Shown here piece after piece: positions 45,485 through 56,889 of a stretch of DNA of 64,000 bases. This stretch comes from Argonema antarcticum A004/B2. Lineage in GTDB: Bacteria; Cyanobacteriota; Cyanobacteriia; Cyanobacteriales; Aerosakkonemataceae. Within the stretch, counting starts at the first letter, position 1, and every line of letters begins with the position of its first letter. The notes beneath the pieces were generated by a model. That model had not been told where the DNA came from. It made no database searches and saw only the letters and a list, made by a program, of their open reading frames with translations. The stretch lies in contig NZ_JAIQZN010000010.1 of NCBI RefSeq assembly GCF_023333585.1, forward strand, positions 5,995-69,994, read 5' to 3'. The position numbers were made by a program, and so were the translations under genes.

Positions 45485-48400
45485 TCATACAAACCGATCC
45501 TCAGTGTAAGCCTTAATAGGTCTGGGTCTGACTGTTTGCCAGGGATATCGAGGCTGGAGCTTATTCAACGGAAAACTGGCAAGGCGATTTTCGATATGCG
45601 ATTTTTCCTCATCAGTAATTCCAAACATTTTATAGACAGTTCGATCGATGCGATCGAGAACTGCAAAAAAGTCTGACGCTACCTGTTGAAAACTGACTAG
45701 GCGTTGTCGATACTCCTGCATTAAATTTGCATAGTTTTGAGGAATTAATAATTTTTGAATCGTGCTTCTTGAAATGGATGTATCTTCGTCACTATTGAGA
45801 GTGAGTAGTTTATAAACCAGTTCTGCCAGATTAGCATCTACAAGTTGAATTGAAAATAAACCTGCTCGAAGCAAGTTTCCATCTAAGCTTAATTCCTCAA
45901 CTTGCACATCTTCGGGGCTCCAGTTAGAGAAATTAATATTTAAAGAGCGATCGCTTAATTTATACCGACTCGTTTCAATTCGAGTTTCTACCTCAGATAG
46001 CAACCATTCATCTGGGTTATTCTTCGCGATCGCAGCTAATTGAGCTAAATTATTATAACTATCTACTAATTGTTGTTCAATCCGAGCATCCAGATTTTTA
46101 ACCCAAGGCATTGATTCAAGAGTGCGGGGGTAAACATGAGCATAATATCCCTGAATCACTCCACTTCTTAAGCGCAAAGCCCAATAATAACGAGCTAATT
46201 TACTATTTAAATAGGCTGCCACTGCTTCAGCCGATGGATTATTCGCTTTGGGTACAGCAACAATGACAGTATTAACAGCAGCAAAATCAGTTCCTTTTAC
46301 AACACTTGCGAAAGGAGCTTTCGCTAATTCAGAAACTATAATAAAAGCTTCAGGAGTTCGATCGGCCCATAAACTCAATTTTCCATTAGGTCTATTCTTA
46401 ACTGCTTCAAGATCGACCCATCCTGCTGCTTCTCCATGCCATCCAACTGCTAAACTGCGTCCAGCAATCACTTGAATAGGCTTAACTCCTGTTGATTCTG
46501 AAGTAACTTCTGTTCCGCCTCTTTGAATTCCATACGTCCACCAAAACAGGCGATTATTGCGGCTGATTTGTTGAGCAACCGCTTCCTTCAACCCAACGAT
46601 ATTACCTCCATTGCCATTTGGGTATAATTTTTTCAAAATTGGTACATCTTCAGGATGTAACAACGCTAATAGATATTCGCCATACAGTCCTTCTCGCGTG
46701 TTACGATTTGTTTCTTCCGTAACTCTTGGGTTCACTTTGTAGTCAAAAAAATCTTTATACTTAACTTTGACAGGTGGTTCATCGCTTGGCCATGTCGAAG
46801 GTACATATAACTCTATTTCATCATCGTCTTGGGCTGGTGTTTTCTCAATTACCACAATTAAAGGAATGCGAGCCACATCCCAAATCGGTCGATCTGTAAA
46901 CTCCAACCAAACGAGTTTACGTAATGCAGCTTCTTGACGAGGATAAAGCAATTTCCAAACCTTTGCAGCAGCTTCGGAATTAGCATAACCCCCACTTACC
47001 ACCATTCCCAAAAAACCGCCAGATTCGAGAGATTCAGTTAAAGCCCGATAGAGAAAAACTAAACCCGTATCGGAATTTTGTCCCCAAACTTGCTGCCATA
47101 AACCTCGCATTTCCTCGCCATACTTAACCCGTTCCCCTCGGATGTAAGGCGGGTTGCCAAGGATGTATTTCCACTTTCCGCTATCTCGCTCTTTAGAACC
47201 TGGGGGAAGAAAACCTTCTCCAAGAATGGGGACGAGATCCGCATCTTTTAACAAACTATTAATGTTGTAAACATTGATATTCGGAGGTTCTGTTACAGGT
47301 TTAAATCTGAGCATTGCCCACATCAATTGAAAGTGACTGATGAATGCAGCAAAAGGGTTTAAGTCAAAGCCCCAAACATTAGTTTGTAGTTCTTGCAGAA
47401 CATCATTTTGAGATAGTCCTCTAGTTTTGGCATCTTCTAAACAACGATGAACATAACGCACCAAAAATGAACCACTTCCACAAGACGGATCGAGCAATTT
47501 ACCATCACCATGACTAAAGATAGTTTGCTCTAGCAACCAATCTACAATTGAGGGAGGAGTATAAAATTCTCCCAATCGCTTCCGTTTTGCTGTCGGTAAA
47601 AAAGCTTGATAAATATCCCCTAAAATTTCTTCAGATAATCCTGAAAAGTCATAGGCATTGAAGCGCAAAATCAACCGTTGCAATGCAGTATCTAAAATGC
47701 CATTAGCTTGATAAAGCCAATCAAAAACATTGCGTTCAAAAGGTTCTTTATACAGTCTTCCAACATCTTCAGCTACCAGTCGCACCAAAGCACGGGCATC
47801 ACCAGTTAACTGATCCACAAAAGCCGCCCAGTCTTGTGGCCCTCCATTGGAAAGTCGCCGTTTTTTGGTTAATTCCAAATCCTCAACAAGTCTAAGAAAT
47901 AACACGCGGGCAATCAGTACTGCTACTGAATCCGCCACAAAAGCCTCACGAATTCTATCAATAGCTTGGTTATTGTTTTTGGCGCTAACTTCTCGACCAT
48001 ATTGGTCTTCAAACTGAGGTAAAATATCATCAAATAGATATCGTTCAAAGCTAAATTTATTCCTCAGTCGCATAAAGGCGCGACGCTGGCTATCAACCGC
48101 ACCAACAAGATTACGCTGTATTTGCTGTTCGTGCTGTTTGTATTCTTTATATTGTTCCTGCAATCTAGAAATTGCTTGTTCCCCAGCTTCACTCAATTCA
48201 GCAAAACTGGTTTGTAAGTCTTGGCGCAGTCTGTCTAGCGTATCAGGATCGTCAAGCTTTAAATATACATAAGGCAACTTGCCTTCAATAAAACTCGCCC
48301 ATTGATTATTATGTTCTGCTTGTTCTGAAGAAATAAATTTAAGTGTTTCTTTTAATTGCTCAAAAGTTATTTTCGACAAATCAAGAGGGTTTAGAAAACC

Positions 48401-48781
48401 TTCAACAGGTTCGCCATTTGGCAAAACAATCCAGAGATAATGAGCCGTTAAAAATAAAACGTATCGAGTTAAACCCTCAACATACTTGCGTTTCTGGTTC
48501 CATAGTTTTACCCTTCCCTTTTTGCTCGTCAGTTCAGCATCATCTTTTTTCAAGTCTCCCACCACCCAAGCAATTTTTTCGGGAGTTAAGAGTTTAATAT
48601 CTGGATAACCGCCACCACTTGAATCTTCCGTGACAACTCGCTCTTTTGGATAGTCCAGTAATGCGGCTAAAAAATCACGCACATCTGGATTGTACGATCG
48701 CTCAGGTCGATCCCAATTCAAAGCCAGCCACTTTGCTAATGGATCTGCTTGTTGTTTTGGTGGTCTATTGCTCTTGGACAA
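45485..48781 (-). CDS. Type IIG restriction-modification enzyme
   Basis: A 1098-aa single-chain R-M protein. The N-terminal nuclease motif PD-(D/E)xK appears as YPDIKLL...VVGDLKKD (Pro60-Asp61, Asp76-x-Lys78). The gamma-class N6-adenine methyltransferase part has motif I LDPSCGSGSFL (about residue 425), GEFYTPPSIVDWLL before it, motif IV GNPPYIRGE (about residue 541), and a C-terminal target-recognition region. It would methylate adenine and cut unmodified DNA; its target site cannot be told. The gene stands between gltB and gltD on the same strand, with DUF6887 just upstream. Confidence 0.88.
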   Translation of the reverse strand: MSKSNRPPKQQADPLAKWLALNWDRPERSYNPDVRDFLAALLDYPKERVVTEDSSGGGYPDIKLLTPEKIAWVVGDLKKDDAELTSKKGRVKLWNQKRKYVEGLTRYVLFLTAHYLWIVLPNGEPVEGFLNPLDLSKITFEQLKETLKFISSEQAEHNNQWASFIEGKLPYVYLKLDDPDTLDRLRQDLQTSFAELSEAGEQAISRLQEQYKEYKQHEQQIQRNLVGAVDSQRRAFMRLRNKFSFERYLFDDILPQFEDQYGREVSAKNNNQAIDRIREAFVADSVAVLIARVLFLRLVEDLELTKKRRLSNGGPQDWAAFVDQLTGDARALVRLVAEDVGRLYKEPFERNVFDWLYQANGILDTALQRLILRFNAYDFSGLSEEILGDIYQAFLPTAKRKRLGEFYTPPSIVDWLLEQTIFSHGDGKLLDPSCGSGSFLVRYVHRCLEDAKTRGLSQNDVLQELQTNVWGFDLNPFAAFISHFQLMWAMLRFKPVTEPPNINVYNINSLLKDADLVPILGEGFLPPGSKERDSGKWKYILGNPPYIRGERVKYGEEMRGLWQQVWGQNSDTGLVFLYRALTESLESGGFLGMVVSGGYANSEAAAKVWKLLYPRQEAALRKLVWLEFTDRPIWDVARIPLIVVIEKTPAQDDDEIELYVPSTWPSDEPPVKVKYKDFFDYKVNPRVTEETNRNTREGLYGEYLLALLHPEDVPILKKLYPNGNGGNIVGLKEAVAQQISRNNRLFWWTYGIQRGGTEVTSESTGVKPIQVIAGRSLAVGWHGEAAGWVDLEAVKNRPNGKLSLWADRTPEAFIIVSELAKAPFASVVKGTDFAAVNTVIVAVPKANNPSAEAVAAYLNSKLARYYWALRLRSGVIQGYYAHVYPRTLESMPWVKNLDARIEQQLVDSYNNLAQLAAIAKNNPDEWLLSEVETRIETSRYKLSDRSLNINFSNWSPEDVQVEELSLDGNLLRAGLFSIQLVDANLAELVYKLLTLNSDEDTSISRSTIQKLLIPQNYANLMQEYRQRLVSFQQVASDFFAVLDRIDRTVYKMFGITDEEKSHIENRLASFPLNKLQPRYPWQTVRPRPIKAYTEDRFV

Positions 48782-48808
48782 CTCTTAACCTCACGAATAA
48801 CCCTATCT

Positions 48809-49006
48809 CTACAAATTTTCCTCAATTTTACGCTCGATCGCCGCTTTTGTCTGTTTTCGTCCTTCTTCCGTATTCGGAAAACTATACTTGATTCCCTTCG
48901 GATCGCGACGACTCATGAGAGCGCGTAAAGCTTCTATATCTTCCTTATGCTTTAACACATAAGCCCTCAATTGAGCTTTACTCATCACCTCAAAATCAGG
49001 TTTCAT
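48809..49006 (-). CDS. DUF6887-like small protein
   Basis: A 65-aa protein: MKPDFEVMSKAQLRAYVLKH, then DIEALRALMSRRDPKGIKYSF. It matches the cyanobacterial DUF6887 pattern MKPxFExM-ELRAYVLxHRDD. The longer frame upstream to 49120 runs through tandem repeats and is rejected. It starts 28 nt before the R-M gene. DUF6887 genes often pair with DUF6888; no such partner is here. Confidence 0.65.
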   Translation of the reverse strand: MKPDFEVMSKAQLRAYVLKHKEDIEALRALMSRRDPKGIKYSFPNTEEGRKQTKAAIERKIEENL

Positions 49007-49055
49007 TTGGCAAAAACTCCCAACTTCCATCTGAATAGATCGCAACCTCAATATC

Positions 49056-49138
49056 CTTTTTGAGTGCTGAGTGGTGAGTGGTGAGTGCTGAGTGAAAATT
49101 CTCCTCTCCCACTCCCCCACTCTCCCACTCCCCCACTC
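49056..49138. repeat. Short tandem repeats after gltB
   Basis: GAGTGCTGAGTGGTGAGTGGTGAGTGC, then CCCACTCCCCCACTCTCCCACTC. Heptamer- and octamer-based arrays; they lie just past the gltB stop, at the boundary of the inserted R-M block. Confidence 0.85.
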
Positions 49139-49143
49139 CTACC

Positions 49144-52100
49144 CTAGCTGCCGCCGATGCGGGCCAGGTCGCGAGCGTTTTCTTCAAAGGCGGCGGTGAG
49201 TGCATCGTCACCGCTTAAGCCTGCCGCGATCGCATTTTCGATCGCCTGCAACACGCGCTTGTAGTCTTTCGGCATCACTTTGACGAACTTCGGCACCATC
49301 TCTTCCCAGTTCGCCAACACTTTCGCTCCCTTCTCACTCTTGGTGTAATCGATGTGCTGCTGAATCATCTCGTAAAGATCCTTGATTTCTTCGGCATCTT
49401 CCAGTTTTTCCAGCGCCACCATTGACATATTGCACCGTGTGGCAAAGTCGCCCGTCTCATCGAGAATGTAGGCAACACCGCCACTCATCCCCGCCGCAAA
49501 GTTACGCCCAGTTGCGCCAAGGATAACGACTTTACCACCAGTCATATATTCGCAGGCGTGATCGCCCACACCTTCCACAACGGCATTGACCCCAGAATTG
49601 CGGACGGCAAAACGTTCGCCTGCGATTCCCCGGATATAAATTTCACCCGAAGTCGCACCATAGAGAACCACATTACCAACAATGACATTTTCTTGGGCCA
49701 CAAAAGTGGAAGCCGCCGGTGGATAGATGATAATCTTGCCGCCGCTGAGTCCTTTGCCAACATAGTCATTGCCATCGCCCTCCAATTCCAGGGTGACGCC
49801 TTTGGGGACAAATGCGCCAAAACTCTGTCCGGCGCTGCCTTGGAAGTGGAGGTGGATAGTATCTTCCGGTAGTCCGTACCAGTGACGTTTGGCGATTTCA
49901 TTGCCCAGAATAGTACCGACAACGCGATTGACATTGCTGATGGGTAGAGTTGCTTTCACCTTTTCCCCATTCTCGATCGCACCTTTACAAAGATCCAGCA
50001 GCACCGTCATATCCAGAGATTTGTCAAGTCCGTGATCCTGCGGCATCTGGCAATAACGACCAACCTCTGGGCCAACTTCTGGCTGGTAAAGAATCTTGGA
50101 GAAATCAAGTCCTTTTGCTTTCCAATGTTCCACCGCTTTCTTCGGTTCCAGAACATCCGTGCGTCCCACCATTTCATTCATCGTGCGGAAACCCAGTTGC
50201 GCCATGATTTCCCGGACTTCAGCCGCGATAAACTTCATAAAGTTGACCGTGTGGGCGGGATCGCCAGTGAAGTTTTTCCGCAGATAGGGGTCTTGCGTAG
50301 CGACCCCCACCGGACAGGTGTTGAGATGGCACACGCGCATCATAATGCAGCCCAGGGTAACCAGAGGCGCAGTCGCAAAACCGAACTCCTCAGCACCCAG
50401 CAAAGCCGCGATCGCAACATCGCGTCCCGTCTTCATTTGACCGTCAGTTTCCACAGCAATGCGCGATCGCAAATTATTCAAAACTAACGTTTGGTGCGTT
50501 TCCGCCAGTCCCAGTTCCCAAGGCAGTCCGGCGTGTTTGATGGAAGTTTGGGGAGAAGCGCCTGTACCGCCGTCGTAGCCTGCGATCAGGACGACATCGG
50601 CATGGGCTTTGGCAACACCAGCTGCGATCGTGCCTACACCGACCTCAGACACAAGTTTGACGCTAATTCGTGCTTCGCGATTGGCATTCTTCAAATCGTG
50701 GATGAGTTCTGCGAGATCCTCGATCGAATAGATATCGTGGTGCGGCGGTGGCGAAATCAAACCCACCCCAGGAGTTGAGTGGCGCACTTTAGCAATCCAC
50801 GGATATACCTTTTTGCCAGGAAGTTGTCCGCCTTCTCCAGGTTTCGCACCTTGCGCCATCTTGATCTGAAGTTCCTTCGCTTGGGAAAGATACAAATTGG
50901 TGACACCGAAACGACCGGATGCAACTTGTTTGATTGCGCTGTTTTTGGAGTCGCCCAACTCATTCGTCCAGGTGTAGCGATCGGGGTCTTCGCCGCCTTC
51001 GCCGGTATTCGATTTACCGCCGATCCGGTTCATCGCGATCGCTAAACTTTCATGCGCCTCCTTGGAGATCGAGCCATAACTCATTGCGCCTGTTTTGAAG
51101 CGTTTGACGATCGCCTCGACTGGCTCAACTTCCTCAATGGGGATAGACTCCCGCTGCTTGAATTCCAGCAAGCCCCGCAGGGTGAAATGCTTCTGGTTCT
51201 GTTCGTTTACCAATCCCGCATATTGCTTGAAAAGCTCGTAGCTGCCTTCGCGGACTGCCTTTTGCAGGGCGTGGATTGTTTGCGGGCTAAACAGATGCGC
51301 CTCGCCGCCGGAACGCCACTGGTAGTCGCCACCCACATCGAGGGTGTGGCCGTTAACTTCGCGATCGGGGAAAGCATGACCGTGCCGCAAAAACGCCTCT
51401 TTGGCAATCACTTCCAGGTCTGCGCCTTCGATCCGCGATGCTGTCCAGGTAAAGTATTTGTCAATCACAGATTGGTTCAATCCAACTGCCTCGAAAATCT
51501 GTGCCCCTCGATAGCTTTGCAGTGTGGAGATACCGATTTTGGCAGCGATTTTGATCGCACCCTTTGTGGCCGCCTTGATGTAGTTTTTCTGGGCGGTTTT
51601 GCGATCGACATTAAGCAATAAGCCTTGGCCGATAATATCATCGATCGTCTCAAATGCCAGATACGGATTAATCGCCCCACAGCCATAGCCAATTAGAGTT
51701 GCATAATGATGCACCTCGCGGGGTTCGCCGGATTCGAGTACGATGCCAACTCGCGTCCGTGTACCTTCGCGAATCAAGTGATGATGGAGACCGGAAACAG
51801 CCAACAGTGCGGGAATGGGGGCTTTATCCTTGTCCGTATCGCGATCGCTCAAGATGATGATATTTACGCCATCTGCGATCGCGTCATTCGCCTTGACGCA
51901 AACCTCATCCATCGCCGTTTCCAGTCCTTTCGCCCCCTGCTTCGGATTGAATAAGATGGGGATAGTAATCGATTTGAAATTGCCCTCATTTATATATTTG
52001 AGTTTTGCCAATTCCTCATTACTAATGATGGGCGTTTTCAATTCGATCAGATGACAACTTTCTGGTTTCGGTTTGAGCAAATTACCTTCCGAACCGATCG

Positions 52101-53739
52101 TTGTTTCCGAAGAAGTGATAATCTCTTCGCGAATAGAATCGATCGGTGGATTCGTGACCTGGGCGAACAACTGCTGGAAATAATCGTAAAGCAGTTTCGG
52201 GCGATCGGAAAGCACCGCCAGCGGCGTATCCGCACCCATTGCCCCTACAGCTTCCACCCCATCCCGCGCCATCGGAGTCACCAACAATCGCAGTTCCTCA
52301 AACGTATACCCAAAAGCCATTTGCCGCTGAAGCAAAGGAATCTCAGATATCACATTTTCCTGCCCCTGGGCTTCTTTAAGTTGCGCGAGTTCGACCATAT
52401 ACTTGTCAATCCACTCGCGGTAGGGATGTTCCGTGACAACCTTGTGTTTGATTTCCTCATCGGAGACAATCCGCCCCTCCGCCGTATTGACGAGGAACAT
52501 CCGACCTGGTTGGAGCCGACCCTTAGAAGCGATCCGATCGGGTTCGATGGGCAATACACCCGCCTCAGACGCCACAATTACGAGGTCGTCTTTCGTCACA
52601 TAATAACGAGATGGACGCAAACCATTGCGATCGAGTACCGCACCCATGATCGTCCCATCGGTAAACGCGATCGAAGCTGGCCCGTCCCAAGGTTCCATCA
52701 AACAGGAATGATATTCGTAGAATGCCTTTTTCTCATCGCTCATCGACTCGTGGGCTGTCCACGGTTCCGGTATCATCATCATGATGGCGTGAGGAAGCGA
52801 TCGGCCCGATAGCACCAGCAGTTCCAACGCATTATCGAAGATAGTAGAGTCGCTGCCATTAACATTAATAACAGGCTGGATCTTTTTGAGGTCATCGCCG
52901 AACAACTCTGACTCGAACAGAGACGCCCTGGCGTGCATCCAGTTAATATTGCCCCGCAGCGTATTGATTTCGCCATTGTGGGCGATGTAGCGATAAGGAT
53001 GCGATCGCTCCCAACTAGGGAAAGTATTCGTGCTGAAACGGGAATGCACCAACGCTAACGCGCTTTCCATATCCGGATCGTGCAAGTCGGGATAATATTG
53101 TCCCACCTGCACTGGCATCAGCATCCCTTTGTAAACCAATGTCCGACAAGACAGACTTGATGGATACCAATGCTCATCTATCTGGGTGACGCGAATAGCA
53201 TTGTAAGCCCGTTTGCGGATAATATACAGCTTCCGCTCGAAAGCTTGCTCATCAGAGAGTTCCGGGTTACGCTCGATGAAAACCTGTTCCATGAAAGGTT
53301 CGCTCGATTTTGCCGTCTCCCCCAAAGAAGAATGGTCTGTCGGCACGTTGCGCCAGCCTAACACTTGCTGACCTTCTTCGATCGCAATTTTCTCAAAAAT
53401 CTCCCTACTCTTCTGCCTTGTCACAGGATCGGGCGAGGAATAGATTGCCCCCACACCATACTGGCCCGGTTCTGGCAGCACGATACCTTCCGCCTGCATC
53501 ACTTTCTTCAAAAACTTGTGCGGTACCTGCATCAAAATACCCGCCCCATCACCCGTATTCGGTTCGCAACCGCAAGCACCGCGATGGTCTAGATTCAAAA
53601 GGATCGTCAGCCCCTGCTCTACTATATCGTGCGACTTTTTTCCCTTCATCTGCACGATAAACCCGACACCGCACGCATCATGCTCGAACTGTGGATCGTA
53701 GAGGCCCTGTTTTGGTGGCAGTTTGTTGATGTTCATCAT
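49144..53739 (-). CDS. gltB: Glutamate synthase large subunit
   Basis: A 1531-aa NAD(P)H-type GOGAT. After a short propeptide the Ntn amidotransferase nucleophile is Cys23 in [43 protein letters not shown] and NGLRPSRY follow in the glutaminase domain. The FMN-binding synthase domain has [18 protein letters not shown], and [13 protein letters not shown]; the Fe-S Cys cluster is [10 protein letters not shown]. The C-terminal GXGXG beta-helix ends ARIGGS. It converts glutamine and 2-oxoglutarate to two glutamates. Length fits the family. The start has two ATGs; the first (53739) is listed. Confidence 0.96.
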   Translation of the reverse strand: MMNINKLPPKQGLYDPQFEHDACGVGFIVQMKGKKSHDIVEQGLTILLNLDHRGACGCEPNTGDGAGILMQVPHKFLKKVMQAEGIVLPEPGQYGVGAIYSSPDPVTRQKSREIFEKIAIEEGQQVLGWRNVPTDHSSLGETAKSSEPFMEQVFIERNPELSDEQAFERKLYIIRKRAYNAIRVTQIDEHWYPSSLSCRTLVYKGMLMPVQVGQYYPDLHDPDMESALALVHSRFSTNTFPSWERSHPYRYIAHNGEINTLRGNINWMHARASLFESELFGDDLKKIQPVINVNGSDSTIFDNALELLVLSGRSLPHAIMMMIPEPWTAHESMSDEKKAFYEYHSCLMEPWDGPASIAFTDGTIMGAVLDRNGLRPSRYYVTKDDLVIVASEAGVLPIEPDRIASKGRLQPGRMFLVNTAEGRIVSDEEIKHKVVTEHPYREWIDKYMVELAQLKEAQGQENVISEIPLLQRQMAFGYTFEELRLLVTPMARDGVEAVGAMGADTPLAVLSDRPKLLYDYFQQLFAQVTNPPIDSIREEIITSSETTIGSEGNLLKPKPESCHLIELKTPIISNEELAKLKYINEGNFKSITIPILFNPKQGAKGLETAMDEVCVKANDAIADGVNIIILSDRDTDKDKAPIPALLAVSGLHHHLIREGTRTRVGIVLESGEPREVHHYATLIGYGCGAINPYLAFETIDDIIGQGLLLNVDRKTAQKNYIKAATKGAIKIAAKIGISTLQSYRGAQIFEAVGLNQSVIDKYFTWTASRIEGADLEVIAKEAFLRHGHAFPDREVNGHTLDVGGDYQWRSGGEAHLFSPQTIHALQKAVREGSYELFKQYAGLVNEQNQKHFTLRGLLEFKQRESIPIEEVEPVEAIVKRFKTGAMSYGSISKEAHESLAIAMNRIGGKSNTGEGGEDPDRYTWTNELGDSKNSAIKQVASGRFGVTNLYLSQAKELQIKMAQGAKPGEGGQLPGKKVYPWIAKVRHSTPGVGLISPPPHHDIYSIEDLAELIHDLKNANREARISVKLVSEVGVGTIAAGVAKAHADVVLIAGYDGGTGASPQTSIKHAGLPWELGLAETHQTLVLNNLRSRIAVETDGQMKTGRDVAIAALLGAEEFGFATAPLVTLGCIMMRVCHLNTCPVGVATQDPYLRKNFTGDPAHTVNFMKFIAAEVREIMAQLGFRTMNEMVGRTDVLEPKKAVEHWKAKGLDFSKILYQPEVGPEVGRYCQMPQDHGLDKSLDMTVLLDLCKGAIENGEKVKATLPISNVNRVVGTILGNEIAKRHWYGLPEDTIHLHFQGSAGQSFGAFVPKGVTLELEGDGNDYVGKGLSGGKIIIYPPAASTFVAQENVIVGNVVLYGATSGEIYIRGIAGERFAVRNSGVNAVVEGVGDHACEYMTGGKVVILGATGRNFAAGMSGGVAYILDETGDFATRCNMSMVALEKLEDAEEIKDLYEMIQQHIDYTKSEKGAKVLANWEEMVPKFVKVMPKDYKRVLQAIENAIAAGLSGDDALTAAFEENARDLARIGGS

Positions 53740-53855
53740 TGATAGCCCAAAAGTGGCAAATAGTGTTATCTAGAGATTAGCAAACCCTTAACTCTGGCTA
53801 CTCTGAATTTTCTAACAAGAGAACCTTGTAGCCACCATATCTTAAGCAAATTGTC

Positions 53856-53880
53856 AGATATGTTCACTTTTAACATATCT
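53856..53880. promoter_or_regulatory. Inverted repeat upstream of gltB
   Basis: AGATATGTT and AACATATCT, 9-bp perfect arms with a 7-nt AT-rich spacer, about 117 bp upstream of the gltB start, in the promoter region shared with no other close gene. Suits a dimeric regulator; it does not match NtcA (GTA-N8-TAC). Confidence 0.5.
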
Positions 53881-53987
53881 TGCATACATCACGATAAATC
53901 CAGATCTACATCCCTGTTCATCTGTGGTAAAAAATATTCGCCTCCCACCTTTCCGTATTGTTCTCAGTACGAAAGATCCAAACGACT

Positions 53988-55883
53988 TTAAGCTGGATGG
54001 AAATAATCATATATTTCCTGCGCCAAACGAAGACCTATTCCAGGAACTTCCGCTAGCTGTTTAACAGACGCCTCCCGAATATAATCGATCGAATTAAAAT
54101 GCGCCAAAAGCAACTTTTGTCTTTGGAATCCCAATCCCGGAATTTCATCTAGACGAGAACGGCGCAACTTATCGGTGCGCTGCTGGCGGTGGAAAGTCAC
54201 AGCAAATCTGTGCGCCTCATCCCGCAATCGCCGCAACAATTGCACCCCCGGTTGTTCTGGATCTGTTTGCAGTGGCAAAGATTCCCCAGGCAGAAATATT
54301 TCTTCTCGCTGTTTGGCTAAACTTACCACTCGCAAATCTTCCAATAAATTCATTTCTTGCAGAACTGCGACAACCGATGACAACTGACCTTTACCACCAT
54401 CGATCATCACCAAATCTGGAAAATCTGGATTTCCCACTCTTTCCAATTGCGGGTCTTCTGCGTACTTGCGGAAACGGCGACGAATAACTTCGGCGAGACT
54501 GGCAAAGTCATCGGAGTGACCGGCAGTAACGGTAGGATTTTTTATCTTATAATGTCGATAATGTTGTTTGGCAGGTAAACCATCAATAAATACGACCTGA
54601 GATGCTACGGCATTTGCACCTTGAATGTGGGAAATATCGTAACCTTCTATCCGTCGCGGCAAGTCTGGTAAGTCGAGAATATTGGCTAAATCCTGGATTG
54701 CTTGGGAATTGCGATCGCTAAATCGCTGGATACGAGATAATTCATACCCAGCATTGCGTTCCACCATTTCAATTAACTCAGCTTTGCTTTGGCGCTGCGG
54801 AGCTAAAATAGTAACTTTACGACCTTTTAACTTCGTTAAAAAATCCGCCAATATTTCGCTTTCTGGCAATTCGTGTTGGACTAGAATATCAGCAGGAATT
54901 TCCACAGGTTCGGCATTTTGATAATGTTCCTCCAAGACCCGCTGCAAAATCTCTCCTGGTGTGGCAGATTGTGCATCTGCCACAAATCCCAACCTCCCCA
55001 CCAAACGTCCGCTGCGAATCTGGAATAATTGAATGCAGGCGTGTCGATCGTCGGCGGCAAGTGCGATCGCATCCCGCGACACGGTATCATCGGGCAAGGA
55101 GACTTTTTGATCGGCGGTCAGAGACTTCAATCCACTAATTTGGTCGCGGATACGCGCTGCCGTTTCAAAGTTTAGCGCCATTGCCGCCTGTTCCATCTGT
55201 GCTGTCAGGATGTCAATCAGTTCTTGACTGCGACCTTGGAAAACCATTGCCACTTTTTGTACGATTTTGCGATATTCTTCTGACGAAATCAGCTGCTGAC
55301 ATACACCAGGACAGCGCCCCAGGTCGTAATTTAGACAAGGACGGTCTTTAAATAGGGGTTGCGGACGCTGACGCAATGGAAATATGCGTTTGATTATATG
55401 TAAGGTTTGACGTAAAATACCAGCATCGGTGTAAGGGCCGTAATACTTGTCTTGTTTCTTCGCCAGTCTCCGATTGCGGGTGACGAAAATGCGCGGATAG
55501 TTTTCTGACCAGGTAATTAAGACGTAGGGATATTTCTTGTCATCTTTGAGCAGTACATTGAAGTAAGGTTGGTGCTGCTTGACAAGGTTGGCTTCTAATG
55601 CTAGAGCTTCGGCTTCGGTATCGGTGACGATGAATTCAATCTCGGCTACCTGCTGTACCATTAAGGCAATGCGGGGACTGAGGTCTTTGGAGTCGCGGAA
55701 GTAGGAACGCAGACGCGATCGCAATTTTTTCGATTTGCCGATGTAGAGGATGCGATCGCTCTCATCCTTCATAAAATATACACCAGGTGCAGGAGGTATT
55801 TCCTTGAGGCGACCTTCCAGGCGTTCCGGGTCTTTGATTAAAGGTAGTGCTTTTTGTGAAGTCGTCACGGCTGGCTTAAACAA
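53988..55883 (-). CDS. uvrC: Excinuclease ABC subunit C
   Basis: A 631-aa nucleotide-excision-repair nuclease. The N-terminal GIY-YIG domain is clear ([29 protein letters not shown]), then UvrB-binding helix motif ([16 protein letters not shown]), the RNase H-like endonuclease core ([20 protein letters not shown]), and the helix-hairpin-helix ending ([35 protein letters not shown]). It makes both incisions around damage, with UvrA and UvrB elsewhere. Start ATG 55883. No operon partner. Confidence 0.97.
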   Translation of the reverse strand: MFKPAVTTSQKALPLIKDPERLEGRLKEIPPAPGVYFMKDESDRILYIGKSKKLRSRLRSYFRDSKDLSPRIALMVQQVAEIEFIVTDTEAEALALEANLVKQHQPYFNVLLKDDKKYPYVLITWSENYPRIFVTRNRRLAKKQDKYYGPYTDAGILRQTLHIIKRIFPLRQRPQPLFKDRPCLNYDLGRCPGVCQQLISSEEYRKIVQKVAMVFQGRSQELIDILTAQMEQAAMALNFETAARIRDQISGLKSLTADQKVSLPDDTVSRDAIALAADDRHACIQLFQIRSGRLVGRLGFVADAQSATPGEILQRVLEEHYQNAEPVEIPADILVQHELPESEILADFLTKLKGRKVTILAPQRQSKAELIEMVERNAGYELSRIQRFSDRNSQAIQDLANILDLPDLPRRIEGYDISHIQGANAVASQVVFIDGLPAKQHYRHYKIKNPTVTAGHSDDFASLAEVIRRRFRKYAEDPQLERVGNPDFPDLVMIDGGKGQLSSVVAVLQEMNLLEDLRVVSLAKQREEIFLPGESLPLQTDPEQPGVQLLRRLRDEAHRFAVTFHRQQRTDKLRRSRLDEIPGLGFQRQKLLLAHFNSIDYIREASVKQLAEVPGIGLRLAQEIYDYFHPA

Positions 55884-55953
55884 ACTTGCTCTATCACCAT
55901 GATACGAAAGCAGTTTAATTTCTAGGGTGGGTATTGCCTACCGGAAACCGAAC

Positions 55954-55986
55954 AAAAACCCGGTTTCTTCAAAAAACCGGGTTTTT
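55954..55986 (-). terminator. Terminator of the PEP-CTERM gene
   Basis: AAAAACCCGGTTT (55954-55966) and AAACCGGGTTTTT (55974-55986) form a symmetric stem with a 7-nt loop, 18 nt after the PEP-CTERM stop. It works in both directions; the AAACCCGGTTT core is a dispersed repeat too. Confidence 0.75.
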
Positions 55987-56004
55987 AATCAAATAGATAA
56001 TTTA

Positions 56005-56889
56005 TTAAGCAGTTTTGTTGGCTTTGCGCTTGCTAGCGGCAACCATTCCACCCACAGCCATCAAACCAAGCATGGTAGAGGGTTCTGGCACAGATGCGGG
56101 AGGAATTACGCCTCGAAGAGAAACTTCGTAGTTACCGTTGTGAGATGAACCATCAGCACCTTGTCCGGCGCTGTTAGTCAAACCACTGTTGGTAGCCAAA
56201 AAGCTGTAAAGGAACTGACTTTGCCCATCGATGGTAGCTTTCACGACTTCACTAGCTTGGAATCCATTTTTTACTTGAGACGCAAAAAATGCGTATTCTG
56301 GCTTGTTTTGATAGTATGCTTTCACGTCATAATGACCAGCAAGGCCGATATTGATGTCAGTGCCACTAGCGGTAACATAGGAAATGTTCGGGTCACTGCT
56401 GCGTTGAAAACCACCAATATCATAGAAAGCTTGAAAAGCCGCAAATCCAATAGCATTTCCAACGTAGTTTGCTTTACCAGCATTGGTCAGGAAGGCATTA
56501 AACCATGTATTTGCAAAGTTGTTTTGCCCGTAATTGGTGTTCAAACCTGCGCCAAACCAGTCAGTTGCTGTTAGGCTGCTGAGGGTGAGGTTTTTGCCTG
56601 CAACTGTCCCTGTAACGCTGGTTACAGCGCTAGATGCCTTAAACTGTGTATTACTCTTAGTCTCGCTGCTGGCAAATAATTCAATGTTGCCACCGGGAGC
56701 GGCGCTGTTTCCACCTAAAATGCTATCTAAGTTAGCGTTGGGGTTGATGTAGGTACTGCTACCTTGAACATCGTAAAGCAGGTAATCGCTGCCCGACACG
56801 CTGAAGGCGGATGCTGGGGCGGTAGCTAGAACGCTGGCACTGGCAACCATTGAAGCGCCGATAGCAATACGTTTAATAGTTTGTAGCAT
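56005..56889 (-). CDS. PEP-CTERM secreted protein, 294 aa
   Basis: A 294-aa exported protein. It has a signal peptide (MLQTIKRIAIGASMVASASV to ASA), a Ser/Ala/Asn-rich extracellular body (NANLDSILGG, AFFASQV) and a C-terminal PEP-CTERM sorting segment VPEPSTMLGLMAVGGMVAASKRKANKTA, with VPEP, a hydrophobic stretch and basic end. Exosortase is thought to cut there. The body resembles no known enzyme. The ATG at 56889 is preceded by GGGAGAAA 6 nt upstream. No exosortase gene is in the window. Confidence 0.85.
   Translation of the reverse strand: MLQTIKRIAIGASMVASASVLATAPASAFSVSGSDYLLYDVQGSSTYINPNANLDSILGGNSAAPGGNIELFASSETKSNTQFKASSAVTSVTGTVAGKNLTLSSLTATDWFGAGLNTNYGQNNFANTWFNAFLTNAGKANYVGNAIGFAAFQAFYDIGGFQRSSDPNISYVTASGTDINIGLAGHYDVKAYYQNKPEYAFFASQVKNGFQASEVVKATIDGQSQFLYSFLATNSGLTNSAGQGADGSSHNGNYEVSLRGVIPPASVPEPSTMLGLMAVGGMVAASKRKANKTA

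Noticed and set aside
51052-51621. 189-codon plus-strand frame inside gltB
   Set aside because: Antisense shadow of GltB codons; no recognisable motif.
52051-52812. 253-codon plus-strand frame inside gltB
   Set aside because: It is antisense to the well-conserved glutaminase domain of gltB; its Arg/His-rich composition is typical of reverse-frame shadows.
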